Assembly (NCBI RefSeq): GCF_918797505.1
Contig: NC_092798.1
Span: 1,687,501 to 1,751,500, forward strand
Reading direction: 5' to 3'
Length of the DNA: 64,000 bases
DNA from: Bemisia tabaci
Lineage: Eukaryota > Arthropoda > Insecta > Hemiptera > Aleyrodidae
Shown: one piece after another, positions 54,643-64,000 of the stretch
Numbering within the stretch: position 1 is the stretch's first letter
Layout of the letters: every line of letters begins with the position of its first letter
Position numbers and translations under genes: made by a program
Notes under the pieces: model-generated
Told to the model about the DNA's origin: nothing
Databases searched by the model: none
What the model saw: the letters and a program-made list of their open reading frames with translations, nothing else

Positions 54643-55843
54643 CAATATAATATGGCAACACAGGTTTTCCTTTTTTTTTGGGGGGGGGGCTTTAATCCAT
54701 TAATTTTTTGGAGGACAGTTATGACCAGCTGCGTACATTTTCCACCAATGAATCTATTTCTGGTTTAAGATGAGTCGCCCTTTTTATGCCATTTTAAATA
54801 ATGATGAAAAACAAGAAAATTCTAAGAAGATCGTTTTAACTCTGCGCGCAAGGTTTGCCATCAACGAAAATTGGGCAAAGTGACTATCTTACATCCTTAA
54901 TGAACGTACTTGAAGGACAACAATCTACTCCGATGATAGGATCGTTCAGAAACAGCGTCACGTCGAATGTAAAAAAACCCGCATTTTTCGCCAAAATCGG
55001 CCTTTAGTCTCATGTTTAGGCCGGTATTAGACCCCTAAATAGACCGAAAATGACCAAATCATGATACATTCCGTAAACTGTAGACTATAAATGAGCAAAC
55101 AATCGTGAAATTGACGAATTTCAAGGTATGGGCCCAACAACGACCCTTATCGAAACCCCTCCTTCGGCAAATCTCTTAATATCAGTCATTTACCGGTCTG
55201 CGCCTTTAACTGGCAACAATGTCGGCAGTGATTTTCGATTCGGAGGCTTAATTTTTTGTAGGAGTAAACATCTGATCTCCTATTCGAACTTCTTGACCCA
55301 AGAAACTTAATTTTGAACGTATTGTTTGTTATAGCTGCCTTAAATGGCAGTTTCATCCGCAAGACCGGGGGCCATTTTGGGCGCCATCTTTGATTTTAAG
55401 GCTTCTTGAGAGCCGCAGCGGAAAATGGACCTCATTTTCGGACTCTACGACCCTGAAAACCTAATAATTGATACCTCACAATGCATGTAGACCCGAGTAG
55501 GCAAATTAGTACCCGTAAGAGGTATTTTTGGACGCCATCTTGGATTTTGGCCTATAAATGACCTTTGAGCTAACTTTTGACTAAAAATTCGGACTCTACG
55601 ATCAAAAATACATAAGAATCGATACCCGACACGACGTATTTGCAAACTTTAAATTTTTTTACCCCAAAACCGCCATTTTGGCCGCCATCTTGAATTTGGG
55701 GGGGTTTGTATGAAATTTGAGATGGCCATCATCGATTTTCTTTTTCTAGACATCAAAACGAAGAGATTGATGTATCACACAATATGCCTTCACGAATCTG
55801 CACACGGGACATATGTTTTGTTACGTATGCCCCCGCACTATTA

Positions 55844-56400
55844 TAGGTAATGCAGTGTTGCAGGCTGAAGATAATATTTGTGACTGATTCAAAAGAATCA
55901 TTGACAAAAAGTTGGAAAATTCAAATTACTGAAATGGAATAATCCATGTGCTGCATGCGCGAAAAGAATCAATGCAGTTCCTATACTTATTTAGCAGAAA
56001 ATCCCCTGATTCTTTTTTAACCCCCCCCCCCCTCCCCCACCGACCAAAGACCGAAGCGCAGGGGCTGTCACCCTTTTTTTACCTTAAAAATCTGGCGTCC
56101 TCTAAAATTCGGCTTTCCAAGCCTCTAGGTAAGGCATTTGCAAGGGGTTTTTACGGGGAAATTTACCAGCAAAGATAAAATTAACTTTTTTCCAACAATT
56201 ACTTACAGCGCGTATTATTCCTTAATTTTTCATTTACTGACGCACATCTTTCTAATTTTTTAAACTCATTTTTGATACTCCCCTGAAAAGCGGAAAATAC
56301 AAAAAAGTTCCAAAAGCGCGATGGAATTGGGGATGCATTGTATCGTTATCATCGTCAAAACGAACTCTTCCGGAGGAACACGGTACTACAAAAATGTGCC
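55844..56400. other. spacer between the long-TIR element and the second gene
   Basis: Includes a poly-C run near 56021 and no recognised exon. Confidence 0.4.
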
Positions 56401-56439
56401 CCAGTGCTAAACTAGAGGTTCCTTATCGGCCGCTATGTT

Positions 56440-56908
56440 ATGCTCCATGTACTAGTTCCGTGTTGGTCTGTTGGTGTGGTGTATGTGTGAGAGTGAAGTG
56501 GAATGCGGAATGTTTTGTCATTCGGTCGATCGTTGAAGTTTGAATCTCACCTAGATCTAATTTGTTACTTCTTTTCTACATAATTTATTAAATTACTTAG
56601 ATGATAAGTTCTGTTTAATTTTTTCAATCATATCATTTCGTTTTGTGTTCTTTTTTCGTTTTAATTTTCGGATAGTATCGGCTTTGTTTACTCGCGAATT
56701 TCGCACTCGGTTTTAGGTTATGTTGTGTTATTCCCACTGTTATCGCGGCTTGAATTTGGCTTGAATTCATCAGTGAAGTGTTTTGAGTGATAGTTGATTA
56801 ATATTTAGTGTTTAGCTGTAATCTACAATGATTATGTGTTCAATTTAGCGGTTCAAGCTGTCTTCGGATTGCCTTCTTCAGGTTTCCCCGCCATGAACTG
56901 ATGATTTG
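56440..56908 (+). other. candidate non-coding first exon of the second gene
   Basis: Lower repeat content and a strong donor TTG before GTGAGT at 56909. The sequence GCCATGAACTGATG just before the donor would be a two-codon upstream frame. The upstream limit is a guess; no clear TATA box or initiator is identified. Use of this exon is inferred from the donor and from the coding exon downstream. Confidence 0.35.
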
Positions 56909-57002
56909 GTGAGTATCTGATGTAACGTCTTCTCCGTCTGAAACACATTTTTAATTGGATGTCATCAGAAATATTCCTCCTGAATATCCTATTCGTTTTA
57001 AA

Positions 57003-57060
57003 ATGAACGAATTAACAGTTAGTGCGAAAGCACTGATTAAGTCATTCAAGTCAGTCGCAG
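57003..57060 (+). CDS. possible alternative first coding exon of the second gene
   Basis: ATG in TTTTAAAATGA with A at -3, then 19 codons (MNELTVSAKALIKSFKSVA) and one base before a consensus donor CAG with GTGAGT at 57061. The one-base remainder matches the two bases needed at the 58274 acceptor, so the join keeps the frame into the Lys/Glu-rich exon. The phase agreement has a one-in-three chance of being accidental, and I do not recognise these residues. If the exon is real, the protein gains about 29 residues before the Met at 58303. Confidence 0.35.
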
Positions 57061-57876
57061 GTGAGTTCTGCGTTCTGAAAGGAGGTTTCGGCAGACAAGA
57101 TCATGTATCCTTATCGAAGTTGTCATGCCGTTTTGTCAATGCCAAGGGCATACTTTGCGGTAAAGCACCAGAGCTCAAGCAATTTTTATTGTATCTAATG
57201 CACAATTTTTACTGCTAAATTTTACAAAATCCAGAGCAACTGACAGTCTTATCAGTTTTAAAGTGCAGACGAAAGTGAATATATCACGAGTTTTCTGTGT
57301 TCTCTATTTATTTCTGAAAGCAGTCCTTAGTAAAATAGAGGATTGATCTATAAAGATGTATGTGTGGTTATCTGTACAGGTTGTTTCTTATGATTAATCA
57401 CACTTCGAATGGGCTTGTAATTTCCCAACAGTGGTAAAAAATCCTGCATACTGTAAATTTAAATGTAGCAATGCTAGCGCAAACTCGTAAACCACATTTT
57501 TTTCCCTTCAAACAGTGTTTGCGCTCATTAATATGACAGTTTCATTTTGGATGAACAGGAAATGCTGTCTTTTCATGTACATAGTATGCAGAGAGAATAT
57601 TTTTCAGAAGTGAAATTGCATTTTCTGTAAAGAATAACTTTCATTATGCACAATTAAAACGCATCATCATGAATCAAATGTATCTAGCTCCAAGTTCCTA
57701 TGATCCATGCGCCACTTTATGTTAAATCTGAAATGAAAAATTGCAATGCATTTAAACACCTGAGAACACTCACACACAAAAAAAAAAAAACAATTGGTTT
57801 AAAGTAAGTAGGTATATTTATTGAAGCAAAATGAAAAACAAGTTAATCAGCCAAAATACACATAATAAAATAACAC

Positions 57877-58163
57877 CTTAATTTGGGTAAAAGGCTGCAA
57901 TAAAAAAAACAAAGGATAAACAAAACCCGGAACGTTTCAAAATAGTTACAATTTCATTTTCAACCGAAAAAGAAAAATTAAAAATAAAAACAAGCCGTCT
58001 CTATGCTGTTATTAGTATCGGTCTTGCAACAACAGCGTAGCGACGGCTCGTTTTTATTCTTAATTTTTCTTTTCCTGTTGAAAATAAAATTCTAACTATT
58101 TTGAAACGTTCCGGGTTTTGTTTATCCTTTGTTGTTTATTTGCAGCCTTTTCCCCAAATTAAG
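57877..58163. mobile_element. 287-bp hairpin MITE in intron 1 of the second gene
   Basis: CTTAATTTGGGTAAAAGG and CAAAGGATAAACAAAACCCG, GAACGTTTCAAAATAGTTA at the left mirror TAACTATTTTGAAACGTTCC, GGGTTTTGTTTATCC and CCCCAAATTAAG at the right. The arms pair almost fully around GCTGTTATTAG. It ends 110 bp before the coding exon. Confidence 0.8.
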
Positions 58164-58273
58164 TTGTTCTTTTATTGAAGCAATATCAAGGTTTTTTTAA
58201 ACTCAGTAACTATCGCAGCATTCCTACAGCTTTTCAAAGTGCCTCATATGTTTGTTCGTTTGTCTGATTTCAG

Positions 58274-58458
58274 ACAGCGGATATATCTTCAATCACCCGG
58301 AAATGTTCAGTTTTATGAAGAAAGGCTCCACCAGTGGAGCAGTTCCTGTTGACAAAGAAGAAAAAGAAAAACGGAAACGAGAGAAGAAGGAACGCAAGGA
58401 AAAAGAAAAACGAGAAAGAGGAAGTATGACTGCAGAAGAGCTACTGCGATTAGATGAG
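58274..58458 (+). CDS. N-terminal exon, myosin-XVIII-like (Mhcl/MYO18A type)
   Basis: Acceptor TGATTTCAG at 58265-58273, donor GAG with GTGGGT at 58459, ending in phase 0. From ATG 58303 it encodes 52 residues: MFSFMKKGSTSG, a block of alternating Lys, Glu and Arg (residues 18-41), then MTAEELLRLDE. An MF-x-x-MKK start, a charged KE/KR block and an M(S/T)AEEL segment are what I recall at the N-terminus of myosin-XVIII, an actin-associated motor relative with a PDZ domain following. The frame is also open upstream through SGYIFNHPE to the acceptor. The next exon is not found in the window, so the PDZ and motor domains cannot be checked. Other KE-rich proteins are possible. Confidence 0.6.
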
Positions 58459-59109
58459 GTGGGTACATAAAGTCTTTAAACATATTCATCACTATTATTG
58501 ACGGCCAAAGTGGGAAACGACGTACCTCCATTTGTGATGTAATCGCAGACTTCCTGCCATACTTCATTTTTTCTTTGAAAAACTAGGCAACTTAATTTCT
58601 TGAAAACTTGTCTGTCATCTCTGACATCAGAATGTTCTGTCAAAATCTCAAGCTACATAGGTAGTTGACTAGTCCCACTTTGAAAACTTAAAATAGGAGC
58701 AGAGATTTTGAAACACTGCAATATAGATAAGTTGTTTTGCACTTTAGCTATCAATATGTGGATGTGTTTCAAATTGAAAAGGTCACGCCTAAAAAAACAC
58801 TGCTCAATTGATGGAAACAATTTTTAGTGAGAAGGTTTTGTGCACCCTTGATACGCAAGAAGTAGCCCTCTTGGAGGAAATATTATTTTTTAGCCCTCCT
58901 CTGATTGGTTATTTATTATGATGCAGAAAAGAACAATAGATAAACAATAACTCAAATGCTTACCTCTAAATATTTTACAATAAATATTTTGCAGTTTTGG
59001 CTGACGATTTGTTACTGCCTAGTTGTATGCATGTAGATGGTGAGTTTACAATGGTTTATCAAACTTCCGTACTCAACTAAAACTCTCATGATAGAGGGAA
59101 AAAGCTTTT

Positions 59110-59364
59110 CAACGGTGAAACTACTAAACCATGTATCTCGGTTTGCGACAATGCAGACTTTCTGCCATGCTTTCATTTTTAAATGGAAAATGACTCAACT
59201 TTAAATCTTGAAAACTTCAAGGTGATTTTTCTGCCCTTCTTGAAGATTTTTCTGTGAAAACTTCAAGGATTGATATTGATTTGTTCTTCTGCAATTAAAT
59301 AAAATGGAAGCAGAGATTTCTGAACACCGCAAACGAAATACGCTATATGGCAGTTTCACCATCG
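59110..59364. mobile_element. MITE family D copy
   Basis: Starts CAACGGTGAAACTACTA and ends CAGTTTCACCATCG, with CTCGGTTTGCGACAATGC and CGCAAACGAAATACGC inside. About 255 bp. Flanks do not give a clean duplication. Confidence 0.75.
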
Positions 59365-59509
59365 TTTGGTGATTTAATTGAATGTAGTGTTGTTGACTTT
59401 TCCCCAAAAATTGATTAAATCGAAAGTATCGACTGCGTCCAAAAACCGATCAGGTATTCACAGAGAAATCAAGGCTGAAAAGTGATTTTCAAGCAAATTG
59501 CTGTGAAAA

Positions 59510-59830
59510 AAAACAGGGTGCCTAGCATCAGGAAAAATCGGAAAATATCAGGAATTTTGGCCGATCAGGTAAAAATCAGGAAAATCGGAAAAATCGAACG
59601 TTTTATCAGGAATTTTTCTTACGCGAATCCCCTCAGCGGAGAAGTCTTACTGCTTTTTGCCTGCCGTGCCAGGAGTTGTCGCGTCGTCTTCGTTTCCGAT
59701 AATTTCTCACCCGTAGCGCTTGTGCCGTTTAAAGAAGGCCTCATCAAATATCAGGAAAATATCAGGAATTTTCAAAATGGAAAAATCAGAAATTTTTAAA
59801 AAATATCAGGAAAATATCAGGATTTTTCAA
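59510..59830. repeat. ATCAGGAAAAT-rich patch
   Basis: ATCAGGAA occurs about nine times at irregular spacing, interrupted by a short non-repetitive part (59620-59740). It looks like a degenerate minisatellite, with no gene. Confidence 0.6.
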
Positions 59831-60195
59831 AATTAAAAAATACTATCCACCCTGAAAAATGGATTTACAGGAAAAGTGTCATGTTGTTCGTTTCTCTTTA
59901 GTTCTCGCCTCACTGAGCGTTGAGTTTCATTGTCTCTTAAATTGGGGCTATGTCAATGGCTTCCTTAGTTTTGAAGAATAATATAGACTCATTGCTTCCT
60001 TAATTATCTAGGGGTAAAAATTTTTTGAGGAAAAAATCGAAAAATTCGATTTCTGAGTAAAAGATTGCTTCAAAGACAAAATTGATTAAAGTGAATCGAT
60101 TATTTTGTGCACAAAATGGATTTCTTCCGAAAATCGATAAAAAATCAACAACACTAATTGAGTGTAAGTAACGAGTGATGCCTCTAACAGTGTAT

Positions 60196-60448
60196 CGACG
60201 GTGTAAGTCGGCAATCACATAACTCGGTTTGCGACGTCGCAGACTTCCTGTCATACTTTATTTTTTAAACGGAAAACTACTCGACGGCAATTCTTTAAAA
60301 CTGCCTTGATTTTTCTTCTCTGTGCGAAGAAAATTTTGCATAAACTTCAGGGAATGATGTCAATTTGTTCTCCTTTAAAAAAATAACTTAGAGACGGAGA
60401 TTTTTAGACACCGCAAACGAGTTATGTGATTGCCGACTTACACCGTCG
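60196..60448. mobile_element. MITE family D copy
   Basis: A 253-bp element, CGACGGTGTAAGTCGGC at the left and GCCGACTTACACCGTCG at the right, an exact match over 17 bases. Flanks GTAT and ATAT match at 3 of 4. The subtype resembles the copy at 8982 (GTAAGTC-type ends). Confidence 0.85.
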
Positions 60449-60733
60449 ATATGTGATGGATAATGAGCCTCTAGACAGGGTAAGAACTGGAGGCTCTAAG
60501 CACAAGAATCTGCATCAGAATTTCGCGTAGAATTCAATGGTACAAACGGGAATTCATGAAACCAACTAATAAGCGAGATATTTGCGTAAATAGACTGCGC
60601 ATTTTTGTAAATCCCGCTCGCCTAATATACGAATGACGTCACATTTGTAGCCAATAGGATTGTCGCAGCGCTGCGCAGCGCCGACTGAGCATCGGCCATC
60701 GAAAACGTCCAACGCTCCCAACGCCGGGATCGT

Positions 60734-63700
60734 AAACAAACGAAAATTGATAACAGGAAGGACCCAAGCACCCAAGCAACTCGAAATCTTTTAATTTTCA
60801 TTAATTACAGTCCATGTTCGACTTCAAGAAAGCATTTGACAACCATTTTCCTCGTATTTTATAACCTGGAGCCACAGCCTATCGGCTCATTGTAATGTGC
60901 ACTCTGAGAATCAGTTCCACAAGTCCAAACCCTGACATTCTTTTCTTTGACCATTCTCTTTTCATTCTCGCCACAATTTAAGTGTTATGCAGTTTCTTTA
61001 TCTAAAATATGTGGTCTTGAATTCATTCAGGAGTCAGAAGTTTACCTTTCTTTTAGTATTACAGCCCTTTGACCCCTCAAACTTCACCGATATGACCTCA
61101 TGTAGTTCAAGGTTTCTCTGGCCCGAACCGAGTGATTACACATCTGAGGTGTGTCTCATGGTTCTTCAAATTAGCAGTTTAGAACTAAATTAGGGACTAC
61201 AGTGACTCAATCCAGTTCTGCTTTCTTGTTCAATGTTTGTTATCAGTGTCTGTTCTTTTACGTGACCAATCTAGTGCATGCACTGTTACGCTATAAGTAC
61301 AGGTATTATTGCTTTTTTCCTGCTGTCAGACCTTTTTCTTAAGCCTGCTGATTCACCACAGAATCTGCCCTAGTTGTGTAAATAATTTGGTGTGTAGTTA
61401 TTGAGTTAATACCTCCTTGCGGTGATGCAAACTTTCTCAGATCCGTCATAAGTGGGTATTGCATTTAGACGATCACTCGGACCAGATGAAATCACTGCTC
61501 TAGCAGCTCCAAATTTATACTTTGATCTCTGATTCACTAATAAATAACACTTTATGGTGTCATTTATATTTAATCAGTTCAAAGCTAATTCGACAATGAA
61601 TCATCAATGGTCCGATCGAAAAAGGAATTTTCTGGTGCGTGCTACGGCTGAATCGACACTACATTCAATTTTCGAAAGCTTCAATCAGGACATGACCATC
61701 CGTCTTGAAGTGAAAATATTTTTCAACCATTCAAGTAGTTCAAAAGGTAAGATATCTGAAGTTACTAAGGTATCACCAGGGTACATACGGATCTGTTGTT
61801 GGACAGTTAGTGTGAGTATGCTTACGTTTGTGGATAATCATTCATGGCAAAAAGAGGACGTTAATGACAAGGCTAAACTGGGAAACCACTTACCTAAATT
61901 CACAAAGTTTCAGACTTCCTGTTCCTCTTAATTTCTCAATTAAAAAATCATTCAACAAAATCTCTGAAATGTGATATTTTTCCTCTACATGGGCAGAAAA
62001 TTCAGTAATTAATTCAAACAATATGCTGACTTGCTTCCCTTTGAAAATCTGAACTGGATGTAGAAAGTTTGAGCAACGTATTCAGGATATGTAATTTACA
62101 CGTTTTGCAAATGATACCTATGTTTGGCCATTAGATTGGTTTGAGAAGTAAATGTTACAAATGTCATCCCTGGTCAATCTGAACTGTTTTTCCCAACTTG
62201 TTTTCATGGTGGGATGTAATTCTATGACTTTTCAAGATCCTTTCATCTTTCGGTACCTGAAAAATTCAGTGAACCAAACGACTTTCAATAGGAATCGTTG
62301 GCAACTTTACCATTGAAATGATTCTTAGGTGATTTTGAATGGAACAATCTTACACAAACTTTTGTTGAGCAGGTTTTACTCGCCCTGAATTCTTAAAAGA
62401 GAGGAAAAATATTTTCTTAACGCTTGGAGGATGATCTAACTATGTTGCAGGTAAGTAGGTGTGATCACTTAATTTCATGAAATTCAGTAAGGCTCGTCGC
62501 TGCATGAAACACATAAAACATACTGATTAAGAAATGAATCCTCAAATAATTAGCAACTGTTTTGTGCAATATCTGTTGATTAGCATTTGATGATAACTAG
62601 AATACAAAAATTCTGAAATTAAGAAACCAGGAATAAATAACTACCAGAATGGTCTTATCAGATTTTCTCTGAGACAAATTTCCATATTCATTGATGAAGT
62701 GTAGCGTGCATTTGAATTCACAATGTTTGGAATTTCCAATAGCATTTAAGGCCTGAGGCACAATTCCTTATCTTTTAAAGCAGGGAAGACACCTTGGACC
62801 CTCCATCATTCGTAACTCACAGCTTTCAGATTGGTTCAGTCATGTCTTCGAGCAGAAAAGCCCTTTAAATGACCAATTTCCACAATTTTATAACTTCACC
62901 CACTTGAGATGTTGTATTCCTCTTTAGATATATGGCAGGAGAGTATATTCTGAAATTTACAGGACACACATCTCTTCAGAAATAGGAGAGTGCTAACATA
63001 ATTATTACTTACCAAGTACCAGTTCCTGATGAATTTTTTTAAGGTTCATGCTTTCGAAAGTTGAGTTGTAGGTAATGTCGATTCAGCCGTAGCACGCACC
63101 AGAAAATTCCTTTTTCGATCGGACCATTGATGATTCATTGTCGAATTAGCTTTGAACTGATTAAATATAAATGACACCATAAAGTGTTATTTATTAGTGA
63201 ATCAGAGATCAAAGTATAAATTTGGAGCTGCTAGAGCAGTGATTTCATCTGGTCCGAGTGATCGTCTAAATGCAATACCCACTTATGACGGATCTGAGAA
63301 AGTTTGCATCACCGCAAGGAGGTATTAACTCAATAACTACACACCAAATTATTTACACAACTAGGGCAGATTCTGTGGTGAATCAGCAGGCTTAAGAAAA
63401 AGGTCTGACAGCAGGAAAAAAGCAATAATACCTGTACTTATAGCGTAACAGTGCATGCACTAGATTGGTCACGTAAAAGAACAGACACTGATAACAAACA
63501 TTGAACAAGAAAGCAGAACTGGATTGAGTCACTGTAGTCCCTAATTTAGTTCTAAACTGCTAATTTGAAGAACCATGAGACACACCTCAGATGTGTAATC
63601 ACTCGGTTCGGGCCAGAGAAACCTTGAACTACATGAGGTCATATCGGTGAAGTTTGAGGGGTCAAAGGGCTGTAATACTAAAAGAAAGGTAAACTTCTGA

Positions 63701-64000
63701 CTCCTGAATGAATTCAAGACCACATATTTTAGATAAAGAAACTGCATAACACTTAAATTGTGGCGAGAATGAAAAGAGAATGGTCAAAGAAAAGAATGTC
63801 AGGGTTTGGACTTGTGGAACTGATTCTCAGAGTGCACATTACAATGAGCCGATAGGCTGTGGCTCCAGGTTATAAAATACGAGGAAAATGGTTGTCAAAT
63901 GCTTTCTTGAAGTCGAACATGGACTGTAATTAATGAAAATTAAAAGATTTCGAGTTGCTTGGGTGCTTGGGTCCTTCCTGTTATCAATTTTCGTTTGTTT
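60734..64000. repeat. second large inverted repeat (arms 60734-61658 and 63076-64000)
   Basis: The last 925 bases of the window are the reverse complement of 60734-61658, with the arm lengths equal and the contained short open frame identical, so there are few or no differences. Inside the 1.4-kb spacer the match decays gradually (TTTTCGAAAGC-type blocks still pair), then stops. The outer end of the right arm coincides with the window edge, so the true arm may be longer. Confidence 0.9.
61659..63075. other. spacer of the second inverted repeat
   Basis: Contains a diverged D2 copy at about 61866-62148 (GGGAAACCACTTACC, CAGACTTCCTG). A CAG with GTAAGT donor-like site at 62452 is not preceded by an open exon. 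No gene recognised. Confidence 0.45.

Larger units (their letters stand above)
50134..55840. mobile_element. 5.7-kb element with 1.6-kb terminal inverted repeats (TSD TTA)
   Basis: Arms 50134-51733 and 54233-55840 are reverse complements with only scattered differences (an 11-bp insertion near the right end, a poly-C length change, single substitutions such as at 51026). Ends are TAGTGCGGGGGCATACG and its complement, flanked by TTA on both sides (50131-50133 and 55841-55843). Each arm holds AAGATGGCG words in diverged repeats, a GTAGAGTCCGAA word and a tRNA-derived SINE. The 2.5-kb spacer has a hAT-like element and a foldback repeat, and no transposase gene. It may be a non-autonomous long-TIR transposon; alternatively an inverted duplication bounded by chance TTA. 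Confidence 0.75.
58459..60733 (+). other. intronic sequence downstream of the second gene's exon
   Basis: Holds a D2 copy at about 58498-58753, two family D copies, and a patch at 59510-59830 where ATCAGGAAAAT-type words repeat. No further exon recognised. Confidence 0.5.

Noticed and set aside
50134..55840. Treating the large inverted repeat purely as an assembly fold-back artefact
   Set aside because: Arms have an 11-bp indel, substitutions and different homopolymer lengths, and the spacer is 2.5 kb, which a missed-adapter read would not produce. The possibility is not fully excluded.
60987..61193. 68-codon open frame present in both arms of the second inverted repeat
   Set aside because: The duplication explains its presence twice. 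No homology is recognised and there are no splice sites at its limits.
61554..61931. 125-codon open frame
   Set aside because: Half lies in an inverted-repeat arm and the other end runs into a family D2 MITE; no domain is recognised.
62372..62451. Possible exon between GAGCAG and CAG-GTAAGT
   Set aside because: All three frames contain stop codons, so it cannot be an internal coding exon of the second gene.

Overview
This is eukaryotic nuclear DNA, almost certainly arthropod and probably an insect. It has spliced genes with GT-AG introns, very long introns, and dozens of short hairpin-like non-autonomous DNA transposons (MITEs). One very frequent MITE with ends CTGCCGTGCTAAGGAAAAAC reminds me of hemipteran (whitefly-type) assemblies, but that is weak recall and not a proof. 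No operon, bacterial-style gene, rRNA gene or CRISPR array is visible.

Two genes can be supported, both on the plus strand. The first is a small Ras-like GTPase of the RASL10 type. Three exons join in phase 0 at 18880-19049, 41212-41514 and 44469-44762. It has a P-loop (GAPNVGKTS), an NKQD motif, an ECSAK motif and a C-terminal CVIL prenylation box. The catalytic DxxGQ is replaced by DLPSI, as in RASL10 proteins. Intron 1 is 22.2 kb and holds a 5.7-kb satellite array. Intron 2 is 3 kb and is almost wholly built of nested MITEs. The second gene starts near 56.4-57.1 kb and shows a conserved-looking N-terminal exon at 58274-58458, rich in Lys and Glu. It resembles the N-terminus of myosin-XVIII (Mhcl/MYO18A type) and runs off the right edge.

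Region by region. 0-18.8 kb: no recognisable exon; MITE families A, B, C, D, J, L, M, N and others, plus a GC-rich island at 9.88-10.85 kb that could be an upstream promoter. 18.9-44.8 kb: the RASL10-type gene. Its first intron carries the satellite at 22.34-28.08 kb: 22 near-identical 207-bp units, each built on a 42-bp subrepeat, flanked by older 208-bp and 166-bp units, one of which is interrupted by a MITE with a readable 4-bp target duplication. It also carries a 78-bp perfect palindrome (31898-31975) and a three-deep nested MITE (37.48-37.95 kb). 44.8-50.1 kb: more MITEs and direct duplications. 50.13-55.84 kb: a 5.7-kb element with 1.6-kb terminal inverted repeats, each arm containing a tRNA-derived SINE, with a 930-bp hAT-like element in the spacer. 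56.4-64 kb: the start of the second gene, whose intronic sequence contains a second large inverted repeat (60734-61658 against 63076-64000).

The most informative content is in the repeats. Target-site duplications can be read directly for several families: 8 bp for hAT-like family B; 4 bp for A, D and F; 2 bp for C, E and H; 3 bp TTA for M. Nesting gives relative ages. No new gene system was found. The strongest unusual objects are the homogenised satellite with open frames on both strands, the long-arm inverted-repeat element, and the exact-centre and empty-site insertions.
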